Assembly (NCBI RefSeq): GCF_013385985.1
Contig: NZ_JACAOY010000010.1
Location: 62,001-126,000 of the forward strand
DNA: 64,000 nt
Direction of reading: 5' to 3'
Origin: Pseudomonas sp. B6002
GTDB taxonomy: Bacteria; Pseudomonadota; Gammaproteobacteria; Pseudomonadales; Pseudomonadaceae
The notes under the pieces were generated by a model. It was not told the origin of the DNA. It saw only the letters and a program-made list of their open reading frames with translations, and searched no databases. Both the position numbers and the translations under genes were made by a program. How positions within the stretch are numbered: the first letter of the stretch is position 1; each line of letters opens with the position of its first letter. Of the stretch, positions 27,329-35,914 are shown in pieces.

Positions 27329-27487
27329 TTATCCACAACCTGATCCCCGCCATTTGTGCACAAGCCTTTGAAACTGCTCGTTTTTTGCTCAACGGGCAAA
27401 GAAGCCCGGCCGGCGTGGCCTGGCGTCGGGTCTCTACAGGTTATCCACAGGCCCATGCAAGATTTCCATGCATAACCTTGTGGATGG
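27329..27487. other. Intergenic cluster of DnaA-box sequences
   Basis: Two perfect DnaA boxes TTATCCACA lie at 27329-27337 and 27441-27449, and a partial one, TGTGGATGG, at 27479-27487 on the other strand, next to the gcvR-like stop. A perfect 10-bp palindrome TTGTGCACAA is at 27354-27363. All are in the 223-base gap between rarD and the gcvR-like gene. DnaA binding is plausible but unproven. Confidence 0.45.
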
Positions 27488-27488
27488 A

Positions 27489-28001
27489 TTATTCCTCGTG
27501 GTGCAGTTCAACCATCAAATCATCGGCCAGGGTTTCAAGGGACAACTGCAAGGTGTCCAGGGATAACGCGGCCGGTACCTGCAAGACGGCCTCGGCGGTA
27601 AACAATGGATCGCCGCTCATGGGCGCCGGGCGCACATCGGTGCTCAGGCTTTCCAGGTTTACGCCCTGCTTGCTCAGCAGCGCGGTGATCTCACGCACGA
27701 TGCCCGAACGGTCATTGCCCACCAGCGTCATCATGATCGACTTGGACGCCGACGCCTGGCCGCTGCTGCCCTCGCCCACCAGCACACGAATGCCGTGGGT
27801 GGATAAGTCTTCCAGCGCGCCCACCAAGGCTTGACGGTTTTCTGCGGGAACGCTAACCCGCAGGATCCCGGCAAACTGCCCCGCCATATGCGCCATGCGG
27901 CTTTCCAGCCAGTTGCCACCGTGGGCGGCGATGTTCTGCGCGACGCGCTCGACCAGGCCGGGTTTGTCGGCGGCAATAATTGTGAGTACAAGATGGTCCA
28001 T
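27489..28001 (-). CDS. GcvR-like protein with two ACT domains
   Basis: The protein (170 residues) consists of two ACT domains (about 4-80 and 88-165), with no DNA-binding region. This is the layout of GcvR, which in E. coli binds glycine and antagonises GcvA at the glycine cleavage operon. The segment MDHLVLTIIAADKPGLVERVA is a typical ACT start. No gcv genes are in this window, so its target is uncertain; the call is by family. An initiation site at 28001 is followed upstream by a lone REP element. Confidence 0.82.
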   Translation of the reverse strand: MDHLVLTIIAADKPGLVERVAQNIAAHGGNWLESRMAHMAGQFAGILRVSVPAENRQALVGALEDLSTHGIRVLVGEGSSGQASASKSIMMTLVGNDRSGIVREITALLSKQGVNLESLSTDVRPAPMSGDPLFTAEAVLQVPAALSLDTLQLSLETLADDLMVELHHEE

Positions 28002-28030
28002 GGCGAAAATCCTCAGAGGCTTTGTTGTTC

Positions 28031-28057
28031 TGCAGGAGCCGGCTTGCCGGCGATAGC
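28031..28057. repeat. Single REP element
   Basis: One copy of the GGAGCCGGCTTGCCGGCGAT core lies upstream of the gcvR-like gene. The expected inverted partner is absent or too diverged, so this is a REP singlet or a decayed REPIN. Confidence 0.8.
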
Positions 28058-28194
28058 GGCCTGATCATCGCCGCAAGGCCCGAGGGCCTCATCCCTACAA
28101 AGTGGACGCACAGGTCCATGAAAACAAATCGTGTACCATTTTTATATTTATCTGGAACAATCCAGTAGTTTTTTGAGAACATCCCGTTCCCCAC

Positions 28195-28211
28195 TGTGAC
28201 CGAATGTCACA
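28195..28211. promoter_or_regulatory. TGTGAC palindrome upstream of glcB
   Basis: TGTGAC-CGAAT-GTCACA is a perfect inverted repeat with a 5-base centre, extended by CCAC/GGTGG arms. It resembles a CRP/Vfr half-site pair (TGTGA...TCACA), but the spacer is 7 rather than 6. It may bind another regulator. Confidence 0.35.
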
Positions 28212-28263
28212 GGTGGGTCGCTAAACGACGTATTTGGTCTGATTTTCACAACCGCAAGTCATC

Positions 28264-28291
28264 ATGTAGTATGCCCAATCGCGCACTACAT
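28264..28291. promoter_or_regulatory. RccR-like operator upstream of glcB
   Basis: ATGTAGT-(14 nt)-ACTACAT is a perfect inverted repeat about 170 bases before the glcB start. It fits, from memory, the TGTAGT-N(about 15)-ACTACA pattern of RccR, the RpiR-family regulator that controls glyoxylate-shunt and gluconeogenic genes in P. fluorescens. The spacer length should be checked. Confidence 0.65.
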
Positions 28292-28460
28292 AACGTTAGG
28301 TCGATGTCTGCCAAGGCACCAACGCACCGCGATAACCCGCCAGCCCAGCCGCCTGAACGGCATGTACTGGGGGATCGGGTTCGTGGTTTAAATGGCCAGA
28401 GGCTTCATTGGTAAATTGAAAAGCTGAAAAGCGCATAAGCTCCGAAGAGTGAGGCAAGAG

Positions 28461-30638
28461 ATGACTGAACACGTTCAAGTCGGTGGCCTGCAGGTCGCCA
28501 AAGTCCTGTTCGACTTCGTGAACAACGAAGCCATTCCCGGTACCGGCATCACTGCCGAGCAGTTCTGGGCCGGCGCCGACAAGGTCATCCACGACCTGGC
28601 ACCGAAGAACAAAGCCCTACTCGCCAAACGCGACGATTTCCAGGCGCGGATCGATACCTGGCACCAGACCCACGCCGGCCAGGCCCACGATCCGGTGGCC
28701 TACAAAGCCTTCCTGCAAGACATCGGATACCTGCTGCCAGAAGCCGCAGACTTCCAGGCCACGACCCAAAACGTCGATGACGAAATCGCCCGTATGGCCG
28801 GCCCACAGCTGGTCGTACCGGTGATGAATGCACGTTTCGCCCTCAACGCCTCCAATGCGCGCTGGGGCTCGCTGTATGACGCGCTGTATGGCACCGACGC
28901 CATCAGCGAAGCCAATGGTGCCGAAAAGGGCCAGGGCTACAACAAAGTGCGTGGGGACAAGGTCATCGCCTTCGCCCGCGCCTTCCTCGACGAAGCCGCA
29001 CCGCTCACTGCCGGCAGCCACGTCGACTCCACTGGCTACAAGATCGTTGATGGCAAGCTGGTTGTCAGCCTCAAGGGCGGCAGCAACAGCGGCCTGCGTG
29101 ACGACGCGCAACTGATTGGCTACCACGGCGACACCGCCCAGCCGACCGCCATCCTGCTCAAGCACAACGGCCTGCACTTCGAAATCCAGATCGACGCCAG
29201 CACCCCGGTCGGCCAGACCGACGCCGCCGGCGTCAAAGACGTGCTGATGGAAGCCGCGCTGACCACCATCATGGACTGCGAAGACTCCGTGGCCGCCGTC
29301 GATGCCGACGACAAAGTGGTGATCTACCGCAACTGGCTCGGCCTGATGAAAGGCGACCTGGCCGAAGAAGTGGCCAAGGGCGGCAAGACCTTCACCCGCA
29401 CCATGAACCCTGACCGCGTCTACAACGGCGTGAACGGCCAGGACGTGACCTTGCACGGCCGTTCGCTGTTGTTCGTGCGCAACGTTGGCCACTTGATGAC
29501 CATCGACGCGATCCTCGACAAAGACGGCAACGAAGTGCCAGAAGGCATTCTTGACGGCCTGGTCACCAGCCTGGCGGCGATTCACAGCCTCAATGGCACC
29601 AGCAGCCGCAAGAACAGCCGCACCGGTTCGGTGTACATCGTGAAGCCGAAGATGCATGGCCCGGAAGAAGCTGCGTTCACCAACGAGCTGTTCGGCCGCA
29701 TCGAAGACGTGCTGAACCTGCCGCGCAATACGCTGAAAGTCGGGATCATGGACGAGGAACGCCGCACCACGGTCAACCTCAAGGCCTGCATCAAGGCGGC
29801 CAGCGAGCGCGTGGTGTTCATCAACACCGGCTTCCTCGACCGCACCGGCGACGAAATCCACACCTCCATGGAAGCCGGCGCGATGGTGCGCAAGGCAGCG
29901 ATGAAGGCCGAGAAATGGATCGGTGCCTACGAAAACTGGAACGTCGATATCGGCCTGAGCACCGGCCTGCAAGGTCGCGCCCAGATCGGTAAAGGCATGT
30001 GGGCCATGCCCGACCTGATGGCATCGATGCTCGAACAGAAAATCGCCCACCCATTGGCCGGCGCCAACACCGCTTGGGTACCGTCGCCTACCGCGGCTGC
30101 ACTGCACGCGTTGCACTACCACAAGGTCGATGTGTTCGCCCGCCAGGCCGAACTGGCCAAACGCGAGCGTGCGTCGGTGGACGATATCCTGACCATTCCT
30201 CTGGCCAGCAACACCGATTGGTCCGACGAAGAAATCCGCAACGAGCTGGACAACAACGCCCAGGGCATCCTGGGTTATGTGGTCCGTTGGATCGACCAGG
30301 GTGTCGGTTGCTCGAAAGTGCCGGACATCAACGATGTGGGCCTGATGGAAGACCGCGCCACCCTGCGCATCTCCAGCCAGCACATCGCCAACTGGCTGCG
30401 CCACGGCATCGTCAACGAAGCCCAAGTCATGGAAAGCCTCAAGCGCATGGCGCCGGTGGTGGACCGTCAGAATGCCGGGGACGCGTTGTATCGCCCGCTG
30501 GCGCCGGACTTCGACAGCAACATCGCGTTCCAGGCAGCGGTGGAGCTAGTGATTGAAGGCACCAAGCAGCCAAACGGGTATACCGAGCCGGTGTTGCACC
30601 GTCGGCGCCGGGAGTTCAAGGCTAAAAACGGCCTGTAA
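28461..30638 (+). CDS. glcB: Malate synthase G
   Basis: GlcB (725 residues) condenses glyoxylate with acetyl-CoA to malate in the glyoxylate shunt. The length is that of the G isoform, and family motifs such as [35 protein letters not shown] and [12 protein letters not shown] are present. GAGG is 6 bases before the ATG at 28461; the upstream start at 28449 lacks this. A strong terminator follows. A probable RccR operator upstream links it to carbon-source control. Confidence 0.96.
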   Translation: MTEHVQVGGLQVAKVLFDFVNNEAIPGTGITAEQFWAGADKVIHDLAPKNKALLAKRDDFQARIDTWHQTHAGQAHDPVAYKAFLQDIGYLLPEAADFQATTQNVDDEIARMAGPQLVVPVMNARFALNASNARWGSLYDALYGTDAISEANGAEKGQGYNKVRGDKVIAFARAFLDEAAPLTAGSHVDSTGYKIVDGKLVVSLKGGSNSGLRDDAQLIGYHGDTAQPTAILLKHNGLHFEIQIDASTPVGQTDAAGVKDVLMEAALTTIMDCEDSVAAVDADDKVVIYRNWLGLMKGDLAEEVAKGGKTFTRTMNPDRVYNGVNGQDVTLHGRSLLFVRNVGHLMTIDAILDKDGNEVPEGILDGLVTSLAAIHSLNGTSSRKNSRTGSVYIVKPKMHGPEEAAFTNELFGRIEDVLNLPRNTLKVGIMDEERRTTVNLKACIKAASERVVFINTGFLDRTGDEIHTSMEAGAMVRKAAMKAEKWIGAYENWNVDIGLSTGLQGRAQIGKGMWAMPDLMASMLEQKIAHPLAGANTAWVPSPTAAALHALHYHKVDVFARQAELAKRERASVDDILTIPLASNTDWSDEEIRNELDNNAQGILGYVVRWIDQGVGCSKVPDINDVGLMEDRATLRISSQHIANWLRHGIVNEAQVMESLKRMAPVVDRQNAGDALYRPLAPDFDSNIAFQAAVELVIEGTKQPNGYTEPVLHRRRREFKAKNGL

Positions 30639-30641
30639 ATG

Positions 30642-30675
30642 AAAAAGCCCCGATCGAAAGATCGGGGCTTTTTTT
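30642..30675 (+). terminator. Intrinsic terminator of glcB
   Basis: GCCCCGATC-GAAA-GATCGGGGC is a 9-bp perfect stem with a GAAA-type loop, preceded by AAAAA and followed by TTTTTTT. It would also work in the reverse direction. Confidence 0.95.
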
Positions 30676-30700
30676 GAGTGTTGTGGTGACTGTGGCGGCC

Positions 30701-30785
30701 TCATCGCAGGCAAGCCAGCTCCCACAGGTGATCGCGTATGTCTGTAGGTACTCGGTCAAATGTGGGAGCTGGCTTGCCTGCGATA
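30701..30785. repeat. REPIN after glcB
   Basis: Inverted cores TCATCGCAGGCAAGCCAGCT (30701-30726) and TGTGGGAGCTGGCTTGCCTG (30761-30785) flank about 35 bases. Confidence 0.92.
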
Positions 30786-30808
30786 GGACCCGCCCAGTCA
30801 CCACAAAT

Positions 30809-31276
30809 TCAGGAAGCCATCCCCAGTTCCCGCTTCACCATCTTCGCCAACTTCACGCTATCGATCGGCTTGAGCAAAAAGTCCACCACGCTCAAATGCA
30901 TCGCATCGATCACATCCGGCGCTTCGGCGTCCCCCGACATGATGATGATCGGCAACGCCGCCCGCGTGGATTCACGTACCTGCCGAATCAATTCCAGGCC
31001 ATTGCTGGGTGCCATGCGCAGGTCGGTGATGAGCAAACCGATGGAGCTGCTCGACTTCAGCAAGTCCCACGCCGCCTCGCCGCTGTCGGCGGTCATGCAG
31101 CGAATGCCGTCCAGCCCAAGGATTTCCGCCAGCAGTTCACGTGCGTCCTTGTCGTCGTCGACAATCAACACCCGTTGCGGCGGTAAATCAGGCTCCAGCA
31201 TCACGGCGCTCAGCGCCTCGCGCTCGGCATCACTCAAAATATCGTGGTCGGACATACGGTTCTCAGCAGTTCTCAT
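30809..31276 (-). CDS. Orphan response regulator, receiver domain only
   Basis: The protein (155 residues) has a receiver domain from about residue 34 to the end: acidic pocket DDD (40-42), phospho-acceptor Asp85 in LLITDLRM, and conserved Lys136 in LLKPID. About 30 residues precede it. No output domain and no kinase gene are adjacent, so it must pass its signal by protein contact. I chose the ATG at 31276, with GGGAG 4 bases upstream; 31255 is also possible. The 187-base divergent gap leads to the cNMP/CBS gene, a possible partner. Confidence 0.85.
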   Translation of the reverse strand: MRTAENRMSDHDILSDAEREALSAVMLEPDLPPQRVLIVDDDKDARELLAEILGLDGIRCMTADSGEAAWDLLKSSSSIGLLITDLRMAPSNGLELIRQVRESTRAALPIIIMSGDAEAPDVIDAMHLSVVDFLLKPIDSVKLAKMVKRELGMAS

Positions 31277-31463
31277 CAATCTCCCAGCACACTCGTCAGA
31301 CATCTGCGGAAGGGCGATCAATGTGCACTTCGTCGGAAAGTTTGCCTAGTGGGCGTTCTACGGGTTTTGGACGATAGTCATGTAAGGTTTTTCCCTAGTC
31401 GTGAGTGGTTTTACCAGTACCTAGACTTACGTCCAATGGGCACCCGCTGCGCAGGAGTCGACC

Positions 31464-33425
31464 ATGCCTGACGATAACGACAAAAAAACTGCGGTCACTG
31501 TTATGAGTAAAGCTGATGCTTTCACGCAGGCGGGGAAAACCGCCGTGTTGCAGAACATCCACGGCACCCTGCAATTCCTGCAACGTTTCCCACCGTTCAA
31601 CCAGATGGAACACGCGCACCTGGCGTTCCTGGTGGAACAGTGCCAATTACGCTTCTACGGCCCCGGCGATAGCATCCTCAAGCCCTCGGGTGGCCCTGTG
31701 GAACACTTCTATATCGTCAAGCAGGGCCGAGTCGTCGGCGAGCGGCCGGACTCCACCGAAACCACCTTTGAAATCACCACCGGCGAGTGCTTCCCGCTGG
31801 CCGCCTTGCTGGGTGAGCGGGCGACCCGCACCGAGCACAAGGCCGCCGAAGACACCTTCTGCCTGCAACTGAACAAGCCCGCGTTCATCAAGCTGTTCGC
31901 GCTTTCCAGCCCGTTTCGTGACTTTGCCCTGCGCGGCGTCAGCAGCCTGCTCGACCAGGTCAACCAGCAGGTCCAGCAAAAAGCCGTGGAAACCCTCGGC
32001 ACCCAATACTCGCTGAACACGCGCCTGGGCGAATTGGCCATGCGTCATCCGGTCACCTGCAGCCCGAATACACCGCTGCGCGAGGCGGTGACGCTGATGC
32101 ATGAGCAGCAAGTGGGCAGCATCGTGATCGTCGATGAGCACAAGGCCCCCCTCGGCATCTTTACCCTGCGCGACCTACGCCAGGTGGTGGCCGATGGCAC
32201 CAGTGATTTCAATCAGGTCATTGAAGGTCATATGACCCAGGCGCCGTTCTTCTTGACGCCGGACCACAGCGCGTTCGACGCGGCGATCGCCATGACCGAG
32301 CGGCATATCGCCCACGTGTGCCTGGTCAAGGACCAGCGCTTGTGCGGCGTGGTGTCCGAGCGCGACCTGTTTTCCCTGCAACGCGTCGACCTGGTGCACC
32401 TGGCCCGCACCATCCGCAATGCGCCCCGGGTGGAGCACCTGGTGGCGATTCGCGGTGAAATCGGCCAATTGGTCGAACGCATGCTGGCCCACGGCGCGTC
32501 GTCCACCCAGATCACCCACATCATTACGCTGCTCAACGATCACACGGTGTGCCGGGTGATCGAGCTGACCCTCGCCGAAAAAGGCGACCCCGGCGTGCCG
32601 TTCAGTTGGTTGTGTTTCGGCAGCGAAGGCCGTCGCGAACAGACGCTGTTCACCGACCAGGACAACGGCATTCTGTTCGACGCCAAGGACGCGGCCGAAG
32701 CGGCGGCGATCCGTGGGCGACTGTTGCCGCTGGCCCAGCAGATCAACCAGAGCCTGGCGCTGTGCGGGTTCAGTCTGTGCAAGGGCAATATCATGGCCGG
32801 CAACCCCGAGCTTTGCCTGTCGCGGGCAGAATGGGCGCGGCGTTTTGCGGCTTTTATACGTGAGGCGACACCGGAGAACCTGTTGGGCTCGAGTATCTAT
32901 TTCGACCTGCGAGTGGTGTGGGGCGATGAGCGCGGCTGCGAGCAACTGCGCAAAGGCATTCTTGATCAGGTGGCGGATAACCGCTTGTTCCAGCGCATGC
33001 TGGCCGAAAACGCCCTGCGCCATCGCCCGCCCGTGGGGCGTTTCCGTGAGTTTGTGCTGACGCGCAAAGGCGGTGAGAAAGCCACCCTGGACCTCAAGGT
33101 CCAAGGCCTCACGCCCTTTGTCGACGGTGCACGCCTGCTGGCCCTGGCCAATGGCATCCACGCCAATAACACGCTGGAACGCCTGCGCCAACTGGTAGCC
33201 AGGGAAGTGATCGAGCCCCTGGATGGCGCCGCCTATGAAGAGGCGTATCACTTCATCCAGCAGACCCGCATGCAACAGCATCAGTTGCAGACCCGCGAGA
33301 ACCAGCCGTACTCCAACCGCGTCGACCCCGACAGCCTCAACCACCTGGACCGGCGCATCCTGCGTGAATCCCTGCGCCAGGCCCAACGCCTGCAAACCAG
33401 CCTGACCTTGCGGTATCAGCTGTGA
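31464..33425 (+). CDS. cNMP-binding/CBS/DUF294 nucleotidyltransferase-like signalling protein
   Basis: The protein (653 residues) has, in order, a cyclic-nucleotide-binding domain (about 35-160), two CBS domains (about 205-325), a DUF294 nucleotidyltransferase-like domain with GSEGRREQTLFTDQDNG (about 387-403) and a DUF294 C-terminal domain. The GS and DxD motifs suggest nucleotidyl transfer, as in GlnD-like proteins; the target protein is not known. AGGAG is 6 bases before the ATG. The stop overlaps the exonuclease gene (GTGA), so the two are coupled. A similar pair sits near acetate-uptake genes in P. aeruginosa. Confidence 0.88.
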   Translation: MPDDNDKKTAVTVMSKADAFTQAGKTAVLQNIHGTLQFLQRFPPFNQMEHAHLAFLVEQCQLRFYGPGDSILKPSGGPVEHFYIVKQGRVVGERPDSTETTFEITTGECFPLAALLGERATRTEHKAAEDTFCLQLNKPAFIKLFALSSPFRDFALRGVSSLLDQVNQQVQQKAVETLGTQYSLNTRLGELAMRHPVTCSPNTPLREAVTLMHEQQVGSIVIVDEHKAPLGIFTLRDLRQVVADGTSDFNQVIEGHMTQAPFFLTPDHSAFDAAIAMTERHIAHVCLVKDQRLCGVVSERDLFSLQRVDLVHLARTIRNAPRVEHLVAIRGEIGQLVERMLAHGASSTQITHIITLLNDHTVCRVIELTLAEKGDPGVPFSWLCFGSEGRREQTLFTDQDNGILFDAKDAAEAAAIRGRLLPLAQQINQSLALCGFSLCKGNIMAGNPELCLSRAEWARRFAAFIREATPENLLGSSIYFDLRVVWGDERGCEQLRKGILDQVADNRLFQRMLAENALRHRPPVGRFREFVLTRKGGEKATLDLKVQGLTPFVDGARLLALANGIHANNTLERLRQLVAREVIEPLDGAAYEEAYHFIQQTRMQQHQLQTRENQPYSNRVDPDSLNHLDRRILRESLRQAQRLQTSLTLRYQL

Positions 33426-34129
33426 GGCTGTTCGACTGGTTGCGCCCGAAAAAGCCAGGGCTTGATGCAACGCAACAACTGCGTGTGGCCCAACTGCCTC
33501 CGGCTGGCGCATTAGGTGACGGCGCACTACACAGCCAGCGCTGGGTCGTGGTGGACCTGGAAACCAGCGGGCTGAACCTCAACCGAGACCAGGTGCTGTC
33601 CATCGGCGCGGTGGTGATCGAGGACGGCGCCGTGGACTTCTCGCAGATGTTCGAACGCACCCTGCAACGGGCCGAGACCAAACTCAGCCCCAGCGTGCTG
33701 ATCCATGGCCTGGGCCCCAGCGCCATCGCCGCCGGCAGCGACCCGGTGGAGGCGCTGCTGGATTTCATGGAGTTTGTGGGTGACAGCCCGTTGCTGGCGT
33801 TTCATGCGCCATTCGATCAACACATGCTCTGCCGGGCACTCAAGGACAGCCTGGGTTACCGCCTGACGCACCCGTTTCTCGACGTGGCCGACCTCGCCCC
33901 GCTGCTGTGCCCTGACGCGAATATCCGTGAAGCCGGGCTCGATGATTGGACCCGGCACTTCAAGCTGCACGTGGGCGAACGCCATCACGCCAGTGCCGAT
34001 GCCTTGGCCACGGCCGAGCTGATGCTCATCCTGTTTAGCCGCGCGCGCCAACAACACATCGACACACCGCAGGCCTTGCAAGAGCGTTTGAGTCAATGGA
34101 AACGGCGCAAGCAAGCGCCATCGTTTTAA
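33422..34129 (+). CDS. DnaQ-like 3'-5' exonuclease
   Basis: The protein (235 residues) has a DEDDh exonuclease fold: Asp45 and Glu47 in VVDLETSG, a second Asp in AFHAPFDQHM, and the C-terminal HHASADALATAEL with the His and Asp. It starts with GTG overlapping the stop of the cNMP/CBS gene. Similar proteins act on RNA or DNA 3' ends; which substrate is used here is unknown. The coupling suggests that the two proteins work in one pathway. Confidence 0.9.
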   Translation: MRLFDWLRPKKPGLDATQQLRVAQLPPAGALGDGALHSQRWVVVDLETSGLNLNRDQVLSIGAVVIEDGAVDFSQMFERTLQRAETKLSPSVLIHGLGPSAIAAGSDPVEALLDFMEFVGDSPLLAFHAPFDQHMLCRALKDSLGYRLTHPFLDVADLAPLLCPDANIREAGLDDWTRHFKLHVGERHHASADALATAELMLILFSRARQQHIDTPQALQERLSQWKRRKQAPSF

Positions 34130-34183
34130 TAGCATTGCCCGACAGACGCCAATTGCGCACGTCCGACGCCTCTGACACAATCG

Positions 34184-34202
34184 CGAATAATTCTCGTTAG
34201 TT
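34184..34202. promoter_or_regulatory. Fur box upstream of the FecI-type sigma gene
   Basis: The GCGAATAATTCTCGTTAG region matches the typical Pseudomonas Fur box pattern AATAATTCTCATT with one change. It lies about 30 bases before the sigma gene, so iron sufficiency should repress the whole fecI-fecR unit. Confidence 0.72.
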
Positions 34203-34229
34203 TAAACCTCTTGTTTATTCGGTGATGCC

Positions 34230-34748
34230 TTGTCGTCGGTCCAGAACCCACACAGTGAGCTTGTTGGCGCGTTGTATCGCGACCATCGTGGCTGGCTGTT
34301 GGCCTGGCTGCGACGCAACGTGGCTTGCCCGAGCCGCGCCGAAGACCTGAGCCAGGACACCTTCATGCGCCTGCTGGGCCGTGACGAATTGCGCGAACCC
34401 CGCGAGCCACGCGCCTTTTTGGTAGCCATCGCCAAAGGGCTGCTGTTCGACTACTTCCGTCGCGCGGCCCTGGAACAGGCCTACCTCACCGAATTGATGC
34501 TGATCCCTGAAAGCGAACACCCTTCGCCCGAAGAGCAGCAACTGATCCTCGAAGACCTCAAGGCCATCGACCGCCTGCTCGGCAAGCTGTCGAGCAAGGC
34601 TCGCGCCGCGTTCCTCTATAACCGCCTCGACGGCCTGGGCCATGCAGAAATCGCCCAGCGCCTCGGCGTGTCCGTCCCTCGCGTGCGCCAGTACCTGGCC
34701 CAGGGCATTCGCCAGTGCTACATCGCGCTGTATGGCGAGCCGCTGTGA
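34230..34748 (+). CDS. FecI-type ECF sigma factor (iron uptake)
   Basis: The sigma factor (172 residues) has region 2 (about 15-80, with RAEDLSQDTFMRLLG) and region 4 (about 115-165, GLGHAEIAQRLGVSVPRVRQYLAQ). It is the FecI type by length and by being followed by FecR and a TonB receptor. It would direct transcription of the receptor gene at 35915. The start is TTG at 34230 because no ATG or GTG is available in frame nearby; its ribosome site is weak. A Fur box lies just upstream. The stop overlaps fecR (GTGA). Confidence 0.9.
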   Translation: MSSVQNPHSELVGALYRDHRGWLLAWLRRNVACPSRAEDLSQDTFMRLLGRDELREPREPRAFLVAIAKGLLFDYFRRAALEQAYLTELMLIPESEHPSPEEQQLILEDLKAIDRLLGKLSSKARAAFLYNRLDGLGHAEIAQRLGVSVPRVRQYLAQGIRQCYIALYGEPL

Positions 34749-35707
34749 CAAGCTCCCGGCCGGTCTCGGCCCGTGTGCTGGACGCCGCGATTGCCTGGCA
34801 ACTGTCCCTCGACTCGGGGGACGGCAGTGCGGTGGAGCGTGAAGAATTCGCCAAATGGCTGGCCAGCGATGAAGAACACGCCCGTGCCTGGCGCCAACTG
34901 GGCATGCTCGACCAACGTTTCAGCATAGCTTCGGGCCCGGCACGGGCGGCGTTGCTGCAATCGCGTGAAGGCATTCGCCAGCGGGTGCGCAAGCTGGGCA
35001 GCGGCCTGGCGAGCATTGCACTGGTGATAGGCCTGGCGTTGTTTGCCGGTGAGCGCTACGTGCCAATCCACTATTGGATGGCTGATCAACGCACTGCGAC
35101 AGGCGAGCAACGCACGCTGAAACTGGCGGACGGTACGCTGATCAACCTCAACACCCACAGCGCCATCGACGTGCGTTTTGATGAAAAGCGCCGTCTGATC
35201 GTGCTGCAAGAAGGCGAGATTCTGGTTGAGACCGGCCACAACGACGCCCGCCCTTTCTATGTGCAAACCCGCGACGGCAACCTGCGCGCCCTGGGCACGC
35301 GGTTTATCGTCAAGCGCGAAGACGACGCCACGCGCCTGAGCGTGCTGCAATCGGCCGTGGCCGCACAGCCCGAGGCGTTGCACCAGGAACAGATCTTCAA
35401 GGAAGGCCAGCAAGTGTTGATGCGCAGCGATGGCCTGGGCCCTGCGCTGGCCGTCACCCCCGCCACCGACGCCTGGACCCGCGGCATGCTGGTGGTGGAC
35501 AACGCGCGCCTGGGCGATGTGGTTGGCGAGCTGAGCCGCTACCGCACCGGTTACCTGGGTGTGGATAAGAGCGTGGCAGATCTGCGGATTACCGGCAGCT
35601 TCCCGCTGCATGACACCACCCTGGCGTTGAATGCGCTGCTGCCCACCCTGCCGGTGCAGATCGAGCAGCACACACCGTGGTGGGTGACGGTCAGAGCCAA
35701 GCCTTAG
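34745..35707 (+). CDS. FecR-family anti-sigma regulator
   Basis: The protein (320 residues) has an N-terminal DUF4880/anti-sigma domain (about 8-55), one membrane segment (about 84-104, SGLASIALVIGLALFAG) and a periplasmic FecR domain (about 115-210). It passes the receptor signal to the sigma factor. The GTG at 34745 overlaps the fecI stop; the frame is open upstream but lies in fecI. It stands between the sigma and receptor genes, the usual order. Confidence 0.92.
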   Translation: MTSSRPVSARVLDAAIAWQLSLDSGDGSAVEREEFAKWLASDEEHARAWRQLGMLDQRFSIASGPARAALLQSREGIRQRVRKLGSGLASIALVIGLALFAGERYVPIHYWMADQRTATGEQRTLKLADGTLINLNTHSAIDVRFDEKRRLIVLQEGEILVETGHNDARPFYVQTRDGNLRALGTRFIVKREDDATRLSVLQSAVAAQPEALHQEQIFKEGQQVLMRSDGLGPALAVTPATDAWTRGMLVVDNARLGDVVGELSRYRTGYLGVDKSVADLRITGSFPLHDTTLALNALLPTLPVQIEQHTPWWVTVRAKP

Positions 35708-35730
35708 GTTCTGCGGTGCCTGGGCTATTG

Positions 35731-35804
35731 CTATCGCAGGCAAGCCAGCTCCCACATTTTGACCGTGTGAACCCAATCAAATGTGGGAGCTGGCTTGCCT
35801 GCGA
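35731..35804. repeat. REPIN between fecR and the receptor gene
   Basis: Inverted copies CTATCGCAGGCAAGCCAGCT and TGTGGGAGCTGGCTTGCCTG lie in the gap before the TonB receptor, separating the regulator pair from its target gene. Confidence 0.92.
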
Positions 35805-35914
35805 AGAGGCCCTCAAGGCCAACCGAAAAAAATATTTTCACCCTGCCCTATCACTTTTCAATTCTCGTTCGGCACCTAGGCAATTGAGAAATATTTCCAT
35901 TCAGGAGCCGCCCT

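Larger units (their letters stand above)
28002..28460. other. 459-base intergenic region upstream of glcB
   Basis: No convincing gene is seen. It holds a lone REP element (28031-28057), a TGTGAC palindrome (28195-28211) and an RccR-like inverted repeat (28264-28291), all upstream of malate synthase. The last 170 bases before glcB show no further clear motif. Confidence 0.6.

Noticed and set aside
28196-28414. A small gene in the gap before glcB
   Set aside because: The frame has no ribosome site and a low-complexity product, and it runs through the palindromes that look regulatory.
34230-34748. An ATG start at 34225 for the FecI-type sigma factor
   Set aside because: It is out of frame with the protein; the TTG at 34230 is the first usable in-frame start.
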